Shown in pieces: positions 1 through 9,795 of a stretch of 64,000 bases of DNA. Each line of letters opens with the position of its first letter. The first letter of the stretch is position 1. A program made the translations under genes and the position numbers. The notes under the pieces were generated by a model. That model was not told the DNA's origin. It searched no databases and was given only the letters and a program-made list of their open reading frames with translations. The stretch is from Ignelater luminosus (Eukaryota > Arthropoda > Insecta > Coleoptera > Elateridae), in contig VTPC01001024.1 of assembly GCA_011009095.1 (NCBI GenBank), forward strand, positions 41,359 to 105,358, in the 5' to 3' direction.

Positions 1-699
1 TATAGTACCAATAATCTTCTAATAAACAACCAAATTGTTTGCAAAAAGTTTCCTGCATAATAAAATGCGTTTGCTTAAAAAAAATGTATTCAGACGGTGT
101 GTTACGATACATCTCTCTGCTATAACACAAACATAAGACGTCGACTTACTTTTATTTGCACTTATATCCAGGTTTCACAGTCCTTGTGTTTAATAATTAC
201 CTATAAAGCTCATGCTACTACAAAATCACCTGTAAATATCGTTCATCAAGTTTTAAATCATTAAACACTACCCGGATGTTTCTACACATATTTCAATTCC
301 TGGTGAGATTTATAAATTGACTAGTTTGTTGCCATTTCTAAATAAAAGTAAACAATGTTTTAATGTTTAATACTTACTGATATACTACGCATAAACATTA
401 ATGCATAAAGCGGAAAAAGCACAATAGCTGTTCCTTTTTATTTAACCCAGTTCTTTAGTAACTGACCTGACTAGATTTGATAATAAAATTTTCTGTGATA
501 TATCGTGCCAATTATAAATGTCAGTCAGCTAGAATACTACAGAAAAACAGTCTAAATAGTTGCCTTAGTTAAAAAAGGAGGAATTTAACAATATGTTGTT
601 CAAGTGTGGTACCCACCAACCGTCGGTTAACACAATAATAAGTTTTTGTTGGCAGGAAACAGAAAACCACTACTAAGCAGGATCTTTTCTTCTAGTACA
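1..699. other. AT-rich DNA, no gene seen
   Basis: No long open frame, TIR or recognisable protein motif was found on either strand. It ends at the TA target site of mariner A. Confidence 0.5.
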
Positions 700-701
700 T
701 A

Positions 702-729
702 CGAGGGCGGTTCAATAAGTACCCGTGTT
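702..729 (+). repeat. Mariner A left TIR
   Basis: 28-bp terminal repeat beginning CGAGGGCGGTTCAATAAGT. It pairs with 1968-1995 with one mismatch (A versus G at the fourteenth base). Confidence 0.95.
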
Positions 730-766
730 AGAAATGAAGACACAATTTTTTTCAAAAATTTTTTTT

Positions 767-1816
767 TTATTTTTCAACATAGCCTCCTTTTAGAAATATA
801 CACTTCTCCCAACGTTCCTGCCATTTTTTTAACCCCTCCAAAAAATAGGATTTGTCGAACTCTCCAAAATACGCTTCTATCTCGGCGATGACTTCCTCGT
901 TTGAGCTAAATTTTTTTCCCGCGAGCCATTTCTTCATGTTAGGAAACAAGAAAAAGTCGCAGAAAGCCAGATCGGGTGAATACGGGGGGTGCGGCAGCAA
1001 TTCATAACGCAATTCATGCAGTTTGGCGGCGACAACTCCGGATGAATGTGCTGGTGCGTTATCGTGGTGAAACAGCACCTTTTTTTTCGCCAAATGCGGC
1101 CGTGTCTCCTTCAATTTTTTGTCGAAGCTGTCTAATAACTCACTGTAGTATTATCCAGTGATCGTTCTTCCTTTTTCTAAAAAATCCATGAGGATGACGC
1201 CGTTCGCATCCCAAAAAATCGTCGCCATGACCTTTTCGGCCGATGAAACCATCTTCGCCTTCTTTGGAACAGATTCACCGGGAGAAATCCATTGTTTTGA
1301 TTGTTTCTCAGTTTCTGGTGTGTAATGATGAATCCAGGTTTCATCAACGGTGACAACTCGACGCAAAAACTCCTTCGGATTTCGCTTAAATTGCTCCAAA
1401 CACTGCTTCGAAGTTAACAGCCGCATCCGCTTGTTGTCCACCGTTAGCAATCGCGGCACCCATCGCGCCGACAACTTTTTCATCGCCAATTGATCATGTA
1501 AAATATTAATTGCCGTTCCGGTCGACACACCTACGGCCTCTGCTACTTCACGCACTTTCGTTCGTCGATCAGCGAGAATCATGTCGTGGACTTTTTGAAT
1601 GATTTCCTCGGTAACCACGTCTGCCGGGCGTCCTGGTCGCTCCTCATCAAAAACGGATGTTCGCCCACGTTTAAATTCGTTGAACCAATATCTAACTGTG
1701 GTCATAGATGGCGAAGTGTCCCCACAAACAGCATCCAACTTTGCTTTTATCTTCTCGCATTTTTTCCCATCCAAAAACAGAAAGCGAATTACCGAACGAT
1801 ACTGCTCTTTTTCCAT
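767..1816 (-). pseudogene. Mariner A transposase, one in-frame stop
   Basis: DD34D mariner transposase, which cuts and joins transposon ends in the nucleus. The frame is open from the methionine at 1816 (MEKEQY) to the stop at 767-769 except for TAA at 1151-1153, giving about 349 codons, full length for the family. An N-terminal helix-turn-helix region ends in WVPRLLTVDNK. The catalytic acidic residues are all visible: D in VTVDETW, D in HHDNAPAHSS, and D in SPDLAFCDFF, with 34 residues between the second and third. An upstream in-frame ATG at 1849 exists, but mariner proteins normally start with the MEKxQ-type sequence. The stop lies in the linker before YYSELLDSF, where the family has a variable residue. 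No frameshift was seen. Confidence 0.92.
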
Positions 1817-1967
1817 CTTAGCTAAAATCACGAAACACGTCTTACTCAAATGGCTGTCAAATCCAAACTAACCTATCAATCAGTCTGCAATTTGTTATAC
1901 CGTCATTTGATAGATGGCAGCACACGATGATAACACCAACTTCCCTCAGGAACGCCTTCTGTCGTCA

Positions 1968-1995
1968 AACACGGGTACTTACTGAACCGCCCTCG
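1968..1995 (-). repeat. Mariner A right TIR
   Basis: Reverse complement of the left TIR with one mismatch; followed directly by the TA duplication at 1996-1997. Confidence 0.95.
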
Positions 1996-1997
1996 TA

Positions 1998-3215
1998 TAA
2001 TATTTAGGCAACTGTTTGTAATAGCTGAAAGTCTACGGTAGCAGTATTTTCAGAAATAAAATGTAGTCCCTCTTATGAACCACGTCTTTCTGTAGAGCTC
2101 CGCAGAGTGCACGATTCAGTTTTATTCTAGCATACAGAAGCTGGCAGATGCAAGACTGGGTTCGAGGTAGGTTTTCAGATTAGAAGGGTGTGGCAGCGTA
2201 TATCGTCCTCTTGAGGAACGGTATGCTCGATGCAATTTCAACTTGATTAGAAAAGTTTCTTATACATTTTAGCATGAAATAAAAAATTTCATATAGATGC
2301 GACATTAATTGGACAGTACTAGTGGTCAATGACAGCTGTCTATTGTATTTGTAACGTTACGTCATTCTCAATCTTATTGTGCCAATGCGATGAGAAGTTC
2401 ATACAATCTTATAGTGTGATGAAATTTGCTGTATCTCCCTGCACAATAAAGTGATTTGGTGAAAGTGTTCAATACACCATTTTGAGAAGTTTTTTCATGA
2501 TATTAGATAAAAGCAATGTACAATTATCAATAATAGAACACACCTCTTCGTTTTACTAAACAAAACAATAGTATACCGCTATTCGAAATGCTTCAGAGAA
2601 AACTCTAGTAGACGAACAAAGAGAAAATCACGGTTTTAAAAAGAAAAAGTTTAAATGGTGACTCCATTTCCCAAATTTCCAGTCTTGTTTATTATTTTAT
2701 TCCTACTTTAAATATGTGCGTTCTGAGAGGGTTATACAACTCTTAATCTTTGATTGTACCAACGCAGATAAGAAAAGGGTGCCCAAAAACCGGAATGAAA
2801 AAGCCTTGCAGGTAAGGAATAGTTATTTTGTTTTTGCAAACGATACCCAAGACGTGGCTAAGCGATAGTGCTCTAATAGGTATGCATTGAAGAGGTCCGT
2901 AAAAGTTCTTTCACAAATATGATATTTTTCTCCACATCTTCTCACCTTCTTATAAAATGCAGAATGCACTGAACATCGGTGTTGCCGTTTTCTATATCAC
3001 TGCAGTAATTGGAGTCGTATCGTATTTTCCCGTTACCAGGTATGCATGAAATAAATTACGTTTGCAGCAGTATAGCCGTACTATCTTCAGTGTATTATTG
3101 GTCTGTAATTACTTTGGTTACAGAAAAACTGTCACTAATAGCTAATTGCCCTAAATAATGATCTTAAGTATCTCACTATCTGCACTACTGTTTTTGGGAT
3201 AAGCAATTTCACAAA
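1998..3215. other. Spacer between mariner A and the gypsy element
   Basis: AT-rich DNA with no supported gene. The stretch around 2085-2230 has slightly higher GC but no recognisable motif. Confidence 0.4.
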
Positions 3216-3219
3216 ATAA

Positions 3220-3602
3220 TGTAATGTTCTTTTCATATATAAAACGTTTGTTTATATTTAATAATATTTATTTTTACTTAATTTATTACAATTTATTTCC
3301 AGTATTTATCTACACTAAATTATTTATTTATTTATGTACAGAAGAATTTATTTATCACTAATTAACATTTATTTCGTTCGGCACTACTAGCTCATAGACT
3401 GTAGAACCGCTTTCTGCTCGGTCAACGCAGCCTTATATTTGTTTCCGCGTGGTTCTTGATGAGCCCAGAAAGATCGCGTTCCTTCTGGAACATACGACGG
3501 TGGAAAATTCTCGATAGTTCGAGATTTCTCCGGCACATTCGACCAGCCTGTTCGAGACTGTTCGGGACTTTTTCTAGAATATTCTAGGGGCGGCGCCTTA
3601 CA
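3220..3602 (-). repeat. Gypsy 3' LTR (383 bp)
   Basis: Nearly identical to 5421-5787 over most of its length. In element orientation it begins TGTAAGGCGCCGCCCC and ends in an AT-rich tract. The CCCH accessory frame continues into it and stops at 3387. Confidence 0.9.
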
Positions 3603-4166
3603 CTGCCCCCTTCTTAACACTGTAGCGTCTCGCGACAGTGCCGAAACTGATGTTCCATGCATTTCGCTGCTTGTTCCGGCTATGGCTTCTGGATCATGAC
3701 GATACTTGCATGCCGAACCCCTAGTACACCTCGAGTTTTTGAAAAAGAAACAATCCACTGTTTTCTGACACTTCTGGGAGGATGTTGCGGAATTATAACT
3801 GCAAACCAGTACTTCCACGCCAGCGTCCTGAAATATTACTTCCAACATATTTCGCACGGTACGCCAATCCGGCTGGTCTAGACCACATCCAATTTTCGGC
3901 ATAGCTAATTTCTTCACTCCGTGCGCTTGGAGCTGTATCTTCAAGTTGTGAAGAGCCTTCCACAAAGCCTCATACTGCGGCTTTTCACATGAACGAGGTT
4001 TCGTGACCAGATAATAAAGAAATCGTCCCTGGTCTTGTAGATAGCAGGCCTTGCCTATCTCGGGGTGTTATAAAAATATTTCTCTCGTGCGACCAAACTT
4101 GAACTTGAAGTCGACAGCTATACCTCGGGACATCTTCAAATCTTTCGCCACGCAGTGAACTAGAGA
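3387..4166 (-). pseudogene. Gypsy 3' frame: macrodomain plus CCCH zinc finger
   Basis: From 4166 downward the translation reads as an OARD1/TARG1-type macrodomain, a fold that binds ADP-ribose and removes it from proteins. Visible blocks are SLVHCVAKDLKMSRGIAVDF, GRFLYYLVTKPR, KPQYEALWKAL and LAMPKIGCGLDQPDW, the last holding the Asp that matches the OARD1 catalytic Asp. A CCCH finger of exact spacing C-x7-C-x5-C-x3-H follows (about 3690-3750), then a Ser/Arg/Pro-rich tail. The tail runs through the polypurine tract and about 72 codons into the LTR before TAG at 3387. One TAA (4068-4070) and a likely indel upstream of 4166 break this copy; from 3965 down it is open. It could be a captured host gene kept as an element accessory gene, possibly acting on ADP-ribosylation-based defence (inference). 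Confidence 0.8.
3603..3615 (-). other. Gypsy polypurine tract
   Basis: On the minus strand a purine run AAGAAGGGGGCAG sits directly before the 3' LTR start TGTAAG, the position of the plus-strand primer in LTR retrotransposons. Confidence 0.75.
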
Positions 4167-4257
4167 CTATTCTTCCGGAACTTGAAACAGGTTTCTTTGT
4201 TGTTCATGAACAACACCAAAACGAGCTTTCCTATCATTTGAGTAAAAAGTCATAAAG

Positions 4258-5399
4258 TCAGTAAACGAGGGTCTTTTGATCTTCAATCGCTACAACCGTT
4301 GCGGGTTGTATTTCGGCCTTTGGTTCTTCTATATCGACTCCATTTCCGCCTGCATGCGGGGCCAACCGGTTGGTGTGCACAACCATCATTTTTCCCCTTG
4401 ATGGTTTTCTGATACGGTATATCAGGTCATTTATTGGTTTAATGACCTTGTAGGGCCCTTCCCATGCTCTTTGCAGCTTTGGAAATAAGCCTCTTCGTCT
4501 TTGAGGACGATAGAGCCAAACTAGATCTCCAGGTTGATACCCTCCTGTTTGGACTTTAATGTCGTATCGCTCTTTCATCTTATCACTGGCCATCTGAATA
4601 TTACGACGAACATTTTCATAAATGGAGTTTAACTTCTTACGAAGGTTATCAACGTAATCATCACCGACCACGTCATTTTTACTGGATTTGACACCAAACT
4701 GTAGATCACATGGTAACCGAATTTCGCGCTCGAAGAACACCGCAGCTGGGGTTTGGCCAGTTGTTTCTTGTACAGCCGAGCGGTTTGCCATTAGAAACAG
4801 ATGCAGGTATTGGTTCCAATCGCGCTGATGCTCGGACACCACCTTCGACAAGTACTTCCCCATCGTTCTATTCATTCTTTCCACCATTCCATCCGACTGC
4901 GGGTGCAACGGTATAGTTCTCGTTTTCCTGATACCCAATGATTGGCACAACAGTGTCGACTGAAAGTTCCTGCCCTGGTCGGAATGCAATTCCAGTGGGA
5001 CACTAAAACGGCTAAAGAGTTCTTTTACCAGCACGTCAGCAACCGTAGCCGCTTCTTGGTTTGGTAGGGCGTATGCCTCTGTCCATATAATTAAAATAAT
5101 CCATGGCCACCAAAATATATTTATTTTCTGCGTCCGTCTCTGGGAATGGACCCGCAATGTCTATGGCGATTCTTTCAAATGGACTACCGACGTTATACTG
5201 TCGCAAGTGGCCCATTGCCGCTTGCACAAACTTCGCACCGTCTGCACCATTCTCTGACGTCTTCCTTGCAGTTCATCCAATAAAACCGTTCTCAAATATT
5301 CGCCAGTGTTTTCCTAACTCCCAGATGGCCTCCCGATGGCCCATCATGCAACTGTCGCAACACTTCAGGAACCCTGTTCTTGGGAGCCACTAACTGCAT
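4258..5399 (-). pseudogene. Ty3/gypsy integrase, decayed
   Basis: C-terminal pol region that inserts element cDNA into chromosomes. In order: an HHCC zinc-binding domain (LHDGPSGGHLGVRKT, then WCRRCEVC; about 5400-5230), a DDE core (D in FERIAIDIAGPFP, D in LHSDQGRNFQS, E in GMVERMNRTMGKY), and a basic C-terminal domain with YQPGDLVWLYRP and WEGPYKVIK. All three catalytic residues are present. Breaks: a TGA after KTLANI, a frameshift near 5230, and another near 5090 between AMDYF and WTEAYALPN. From about 5090 to the stop at 4258 the frame is open. No RT or RNase H precedes it. Confidence 0.9.
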
Positions 5400-5420
5400 T
5401 CTTATTTCGGTTCCTTCTTC

Positions 5421-5787
5421 TATATAAAACGTTTATTTATATTTAATAGTATTTATTTTTACTTAATTTATTACAATTTATTTCCAGTATTTATTTACAC
5501 TAAATTATTTATTTATTTATGTACAGAAGAACTTATTTATCACTAATTAACATTTAGTTCGTTCGTCACTACTAGCTGATTGACTGTAGAACCGCCTTCT
5601 GCTCGGTCAACGCAGCTTTATATTCGTTTCCGCGTGGTTCTTGATGAGCCCAGAAAGTTCGCGTTGCTTCTGGAACATTCGACGGTGGAAGATTCTCAAT
5701 AGTTCGAGATTTCTTCGGCACATTCGACCAGCGTGTTCGAGACTGTTCGGGACTTTTTCTAGAATATTCTAGGGGCGGCGCGTTACA
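5421..5787 (-). repeat. Gypsy 5' LTR, inner edge truncated
   Basis: Matches the other LTR from its outer TGTAACGCGCC start to about 5421. The last 16 or so bases expected at the inner side do not align, so the internal deletion probably entered the LTR edge and removed the primer-binding site. Confidence 0.85.
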
Positions 5788-5791
5788 ATAA

Positions 5792-8513
5792 TATTCCGGC
5801 GTCTTGTAACCAGATATTTAAATAAATTTACTTTTCATTTGTTTTGTAATTGTAAGTTATTAAATTTTCTACTTTAATAGAACCTGTTTGTTTAAGACAC
5901 TTTAACGACTAATAACTCAGGAAAGTATTTTTAGGGACATGTTTATATAAACTCTTTGACTTAGTTTGGGATGAAGATTTACCTTTCGAGTTTTGTATAT
6001 ACATCTTAGAAATACCCCTAATATAATAATATAATAATAAATTTTGTGGTTTTTAGTTTCGGTGCTCAAAACTTTATTTGTCACGTGAAATACACCTACA
6101 GGGTGTTTCTTTCTAGATGGAATATCCCTTACAATGATTCTAGCTAAAACGATAAGATCTAGTTTATGTATTTTTATCATTGACTGTAATTCCTTTAATA
6201 CGTTGATAAATTGTTTTTGTTTGTAGTCCTTTCGCTTCAGCCAAATCAATGAGAACCTTAATTGTTTACATTAATTTTATTAGGTGGGTTTTAAATTCTG
6301 AATATAGGACCTAAGAAGCATCATCTTAAAACCACACCTTAAAACGTTATGATACGTAAAAAATATTTTAAAATCACTGTGCTAATAGGTAAACATATAA
6401 TTTATCTAATTTCTTCTTAAATAAATTATTTCTAAATTTGAGCATCCTACTATGATTTTCATTTTAGTACTGTTTATAATATACTTATTTATAGTACCTT
6501 TGAGGTAGGGTAGAATGAATACTTAACAGGATAATAGGTTTCCGTTTAAAATAATTATGTAAATTTAGATTTCCCTCTGACCTATTATAAATAGTGAATA
6601 ATTCCCAGTCAGTACGTCCAATTTATGGAAGCGTTCTAATTCATAGATCAATCTTAACATTCCCTAACTGACAACTGCTTGTCTAGGTTTACTGAAATTA
6701 ACACTTGTAGAGGTTTCCTATTTTGTATTCAAGCTAGATTACGGCTAAATGAAGGTTTTAAACTGAATTTGCTTAAAACTAAAACGGAAGTAAATAGTAG
6801 CATTTCTGATTTAAAATGTTCTAGAATTGTTATAAGTAGCTAGGCATAACCTAATATTTCCTGATCTACAATTTTGTTTGCCAAGTAAACAAAATATACC
6901 TTTATTTTTAGAACTTTGTTTGTATTTTTTGCTTTGATGGTAGGATTAATTATGTCCTCATCATATCAAGTAAACAAGGAAAAGAGCACTTTATCGATCA
7001 TGTAATTTTAGTAGACTGTATATTAGTTTAAAATAAAACAAGCAAATCTCTTCCTTAATACATTATCATCTTATTGAAAGAATAACCATCGCTTATGTAA
7101 AATTATTAACGAAATGTCAAAACTGTTGCTTCAGCAAGCAATAGGGATGTAATACCAGTAGAATTATAACCAAAATTGCGCATCATGTAGAGATTAATAA
7201 ATGTATCACAGCCTATTCAGCTTTAGCCAAGGCTATCAAGCTTAGCTTGCGAGGTGGCTAAAGTGATTTGTTAAGGACATATGACACGCATAACGTTCCT
7301 GCGTAAACGGCGCGATGGGAAATAAGTTAACCCCCTTCTAATTAAGTTTGCAACAGTACTTGTAAGTTACAGTTATTGTTAATTAAATATAGGCAGTATA
7401 ACAACGAGAGACAATTAATATCACGCTAATTAGTTTAAAATAATTATTCGAGGATTTCCTCAAGTTACGATACACCATTTTCCAGTGGTTACTTAAAAAA
7501 CTCGTTATTTTATAAATGAAAGCAGTTCGAGGTTTATTTTTTCTTTAAATTACAATGGTATTAAAGTAACCGCAAAATTATAAGTCTGCTTTGTTTTGTC
7601 TGATGTGTACTGACTGAAATCTTTAGAAGATTCATTTGTGTCTCTTAACAACAGCCGCAATGGAAACCATTTGTATCCCGTTTCGCTTTTGATGTTTTCT
7701 TTACGATTTTTCAAGCCCTAGGAGTACGCTTGTATTTCTACTTGGACGAATTTTGCGTCAGTATTTACTTTCTAACTCTTAGGAAAACTAATTAAAGCAA
7801 CTGCGTTTGAGATTGAAATATTTTTGCAAATTAACCTTAGTCTATCCTTATTTACTATATTCGCTGATTAATTTTGTGTAAACATCTTGAGGTTCTTAAA
7901 GTAAATAGAATGTTGAAAAACTTAATAAAGGCAGTATTATTGTTGTTATTATTACTACAATTACTGTATTTGTAAAACCTGGAAGAAAGATGGAATTAGG
8001 CGCTATATTTACATCTTCCATAAAAATAAATGTGACTAGAAAATATAATAAAACCTGAAATCTTACATCTAAAACTTATTTTGTACCTATTTTAAGAAAC
8101 GTGTTCATATTTATATAGAATCTTGCATGCTGTTTAAAAAAATTGTCTAGACATGTTTAAAAAATCTGTTTAAAAATGTTTAAGCATAAATTAAAAAATG
8201 CTAGAAGCATACCCACAAAGCTGACGCAATTACAAAAGAAGTCTGTAAGAAAGGCAAATACGATAATAGTGTTAAGCACTTGATTTCGCATAAGAAGATT
8301 GAGCCGGTTTGGAAAAAACAAGGTAAGTCTAAAGTCATTTACAAAATTGTAAACACCGAAGGCAATATTGAGGCGTCTAAATATTTTTCAATACATACTT
8401 GTTACGTGTCGGAACGGAATGAATACCACTGCCATAATTTCCAAGATTTTAATTAGCTTAATCAAAAGTTTCTTTTTTATTGTTAGAATAACATGGTTTA
8501 TCGGAGGGTTAGG
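5792..8513. other. AT-rich spacer, no supported gene
   Basis: A 110-codon minus-strand frame at 5917-6249 is of low complexity and not recognised. An 83-codon frame without ATG lies near 8203-8454 (plus). Neither is supported as a gene. Confidence 0.4.
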
Positions 8514-8515
8514 TA

Positions 8516-8543
8516 TGGGCTGAAAAGTCCCAGGCCTAACAAA
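8516..8543 (+). repeat. Mariner B left TIR
   Basis: 28-bp repeat matching the reverse complement of 9766-9793 with one C/T difference. Confidence 0.92.
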
Positions 8544-8575
8544 GAAAACACGGTTTTTTTTGTTCAAAATTAGCT

Positions 8576-9619
8576 TTATTTATCAACGTAATTTCCATAA
8601 AGAGCAACGCAATCATTCCAGCGCCGCTCTAACATTTCAATACCACTTTTGTAGAACGATTTATCTTTTGCCTCAAAATAGGACTCAGTTTCAGCGATAA
8701 CCTCTTCATTCGAGCGAAATTTCTTACCGGCAAGCATTTTTTTTTAGGTCTGCGAACAGCCAATAGTAGCTGGGAGCCAAATCTGCCGAATACGGTGGAT
8801 GTGGGAGCAATTCGAAGTTCAATTCATGTAGTTTTGCCATTGTTTTGATTGACTTGTGACACGGTGCGTTGTCTTGATGAAACAAAATTTTTTTCTTTGC
8901 CATATGCGGTCGTGTCTTTGCAATTTCGGCCTTCAAATGCTCCAATAACGCTATATAATATTCACTGTTGATGGTATTTCCCTTCTCAAGATAGTCGATG
9001 AATATTACACCACGCACATCCCAAAATACCGAGGCCATAACCTTTCCAGCCGATTGTTGTGCTTTCGGTCGCTTTGGACGAGGTTCACCAGTTGCTGTCC
9101 ACTCAGATGACGATCGTTTTGATTCTGGAGTGAAGTGATGGATCCATCCGTTGTCACATATCGACGCAAAAATTCCGATTTGTTACGTTTAAACATGGCC
9201 AAACACTGCTCAGAAACATCAACATGTTCTTGTTTTTGGTGAACAGTGAGCAAACGCGGCACCCACTTTGAGCAGAGCTTTCTCATAGTCAAATGCTTAT
9301 GCAATATAAAGCCAACACGTTCTTTTGATATCTTTACAATGTCAGCTAACTCACGCAACTTCACTTTTCGATCATTCAAAACGATTTTGTGGATTTTTTT
9401 GATGTTTTCTGGTGTTACCGCCTCATTTGGACGTCCACTGCGTTCTGCATCATCGGTGTCTCTACGACCACGTTTGAAGTCAGCAAACCAACGTTTTATT
9501 GTTGTTTCTGATGGAGCGTAGTCCCCATAACACTTTTCAAACGATTGTTTCGCTTGAACGGTATTTTTTCCCATCAAGAAGCAGTGTAAGATTAAAACAC
9601 AAAATTGTTTTTGATCCAT
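8576..9619 (-). pseudogene. Mariner B transposase, two frame breaks
   Basis: Irritans-type mariner transposase starting at the methionine at 9619 (MDQKQFCVL) and ending at TAA 8576-8578 after LYGNYVDK in the restored frame sense. The helix-turn-helix region and the linker block KLCSKWVPRLL are intact. Around 9150 about 7 nt are missing inside the first catalytic block: after VTTD the reading goes out of frame. The frame resumes with ASVFWDVRGVIFIDYLEKG. The second block HQDNAPCHKS is intact. The third block reads SADLAPSYYWLF, so the third catalytic Asp is Tyr. A second frameshift lies in the T-run near 8737. This copy cannot make an active enzyme. Confidence 0.92.
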
Positions 9620-9765
9620 TGTTTTGAAAATAACAAAAGTAGCGTCACTCTTAGCACAATAACTCACAAAATAATGAATAGAATATCATGAAATTTTAAC
9701 AGCTGTCTTTTGAAGGTTAGTACTAACTGAAAAAGCGGTGAATGCAATAAAACTAGCGCCATCTA

Positions 9766-9793
9766 TTTGTTAGGCCTGGAACTTTTCAGCCCA
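9766..9793 (-). repeat. Mariner B right TIR
   Basis: Partner of 8516-8543; ends CAGCCCA before a TG that replaces the expected TA. Confidence 0.92.
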
Positions 9794-9795
9794 TG

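Larger units (their letters stand above)
702..1995 (-). mobile_element. Mariner A, full-length Tc1/mariner element
   Basis: The element is about 1.29 kb, the usual mariner size. It is bounded by 28-bp inverted repeats that differ at one base and is flanked by TA at 700-701 and 1996-1997, the expected Tc1/mariner duplication. A transposase gene fills most of the interior on the minus strand. The close TIR match and the single break in the gene suggest a recent insertion. Confidence 0.95.
3220..5787 (-). mobile_element. Internally deleted Ty3/gypsy LTR retrotransposon
   Basis: Two direct LTR copies of about 370-380 bp enclose integrase and a 3' accessory frame on the minus strand. The outer ends read TGTAA...TTACA and are flanked by ATAA at 3216-3219 and 5788-5791, a 4-bp duplication typical of gypsy elements. 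In transcription order it reads: 5' LTR (5421-5787), integrase remnant, macrodomain-CCCH frame, polypurine tract, 3' LTR (3220-3602). Gag, protease, reverse transcriptase and RNase H are absent. The 5' LTR abuts the integrase zinc-binding region almost directly, so this copy is a deletion derivative and cannot move by itself. Confidence 0.9.
8516..9793 (-). mobile_element. Mariner B, irritans/Himar1-like element
   Basis: 1.28-kb mariner with 28-bp TIRs at 8516-8543 and 9766-9793 (TGGGCTGAAAAGTCCCAGGC, one difference). The left flank is TA (8514-8515) and the right flank is TG (9794-9795), most simply a mutated TA duplication. The TIR sequence and the transposase both resemble the irritans subfamily. 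Confidence 0.93.

Noticed and set aside
3657-3881. 74-codon plus-strand frame
   Set aside because: Opposite-strand shadow of the macrodomain-CCCH frame.
5917-6249. 110-codon minus-strand frame
   Set aside because: Lys/Ile-rich low-complexity translation, no motif, no splice context, in AT-rich DNA where such frames arise by chance.
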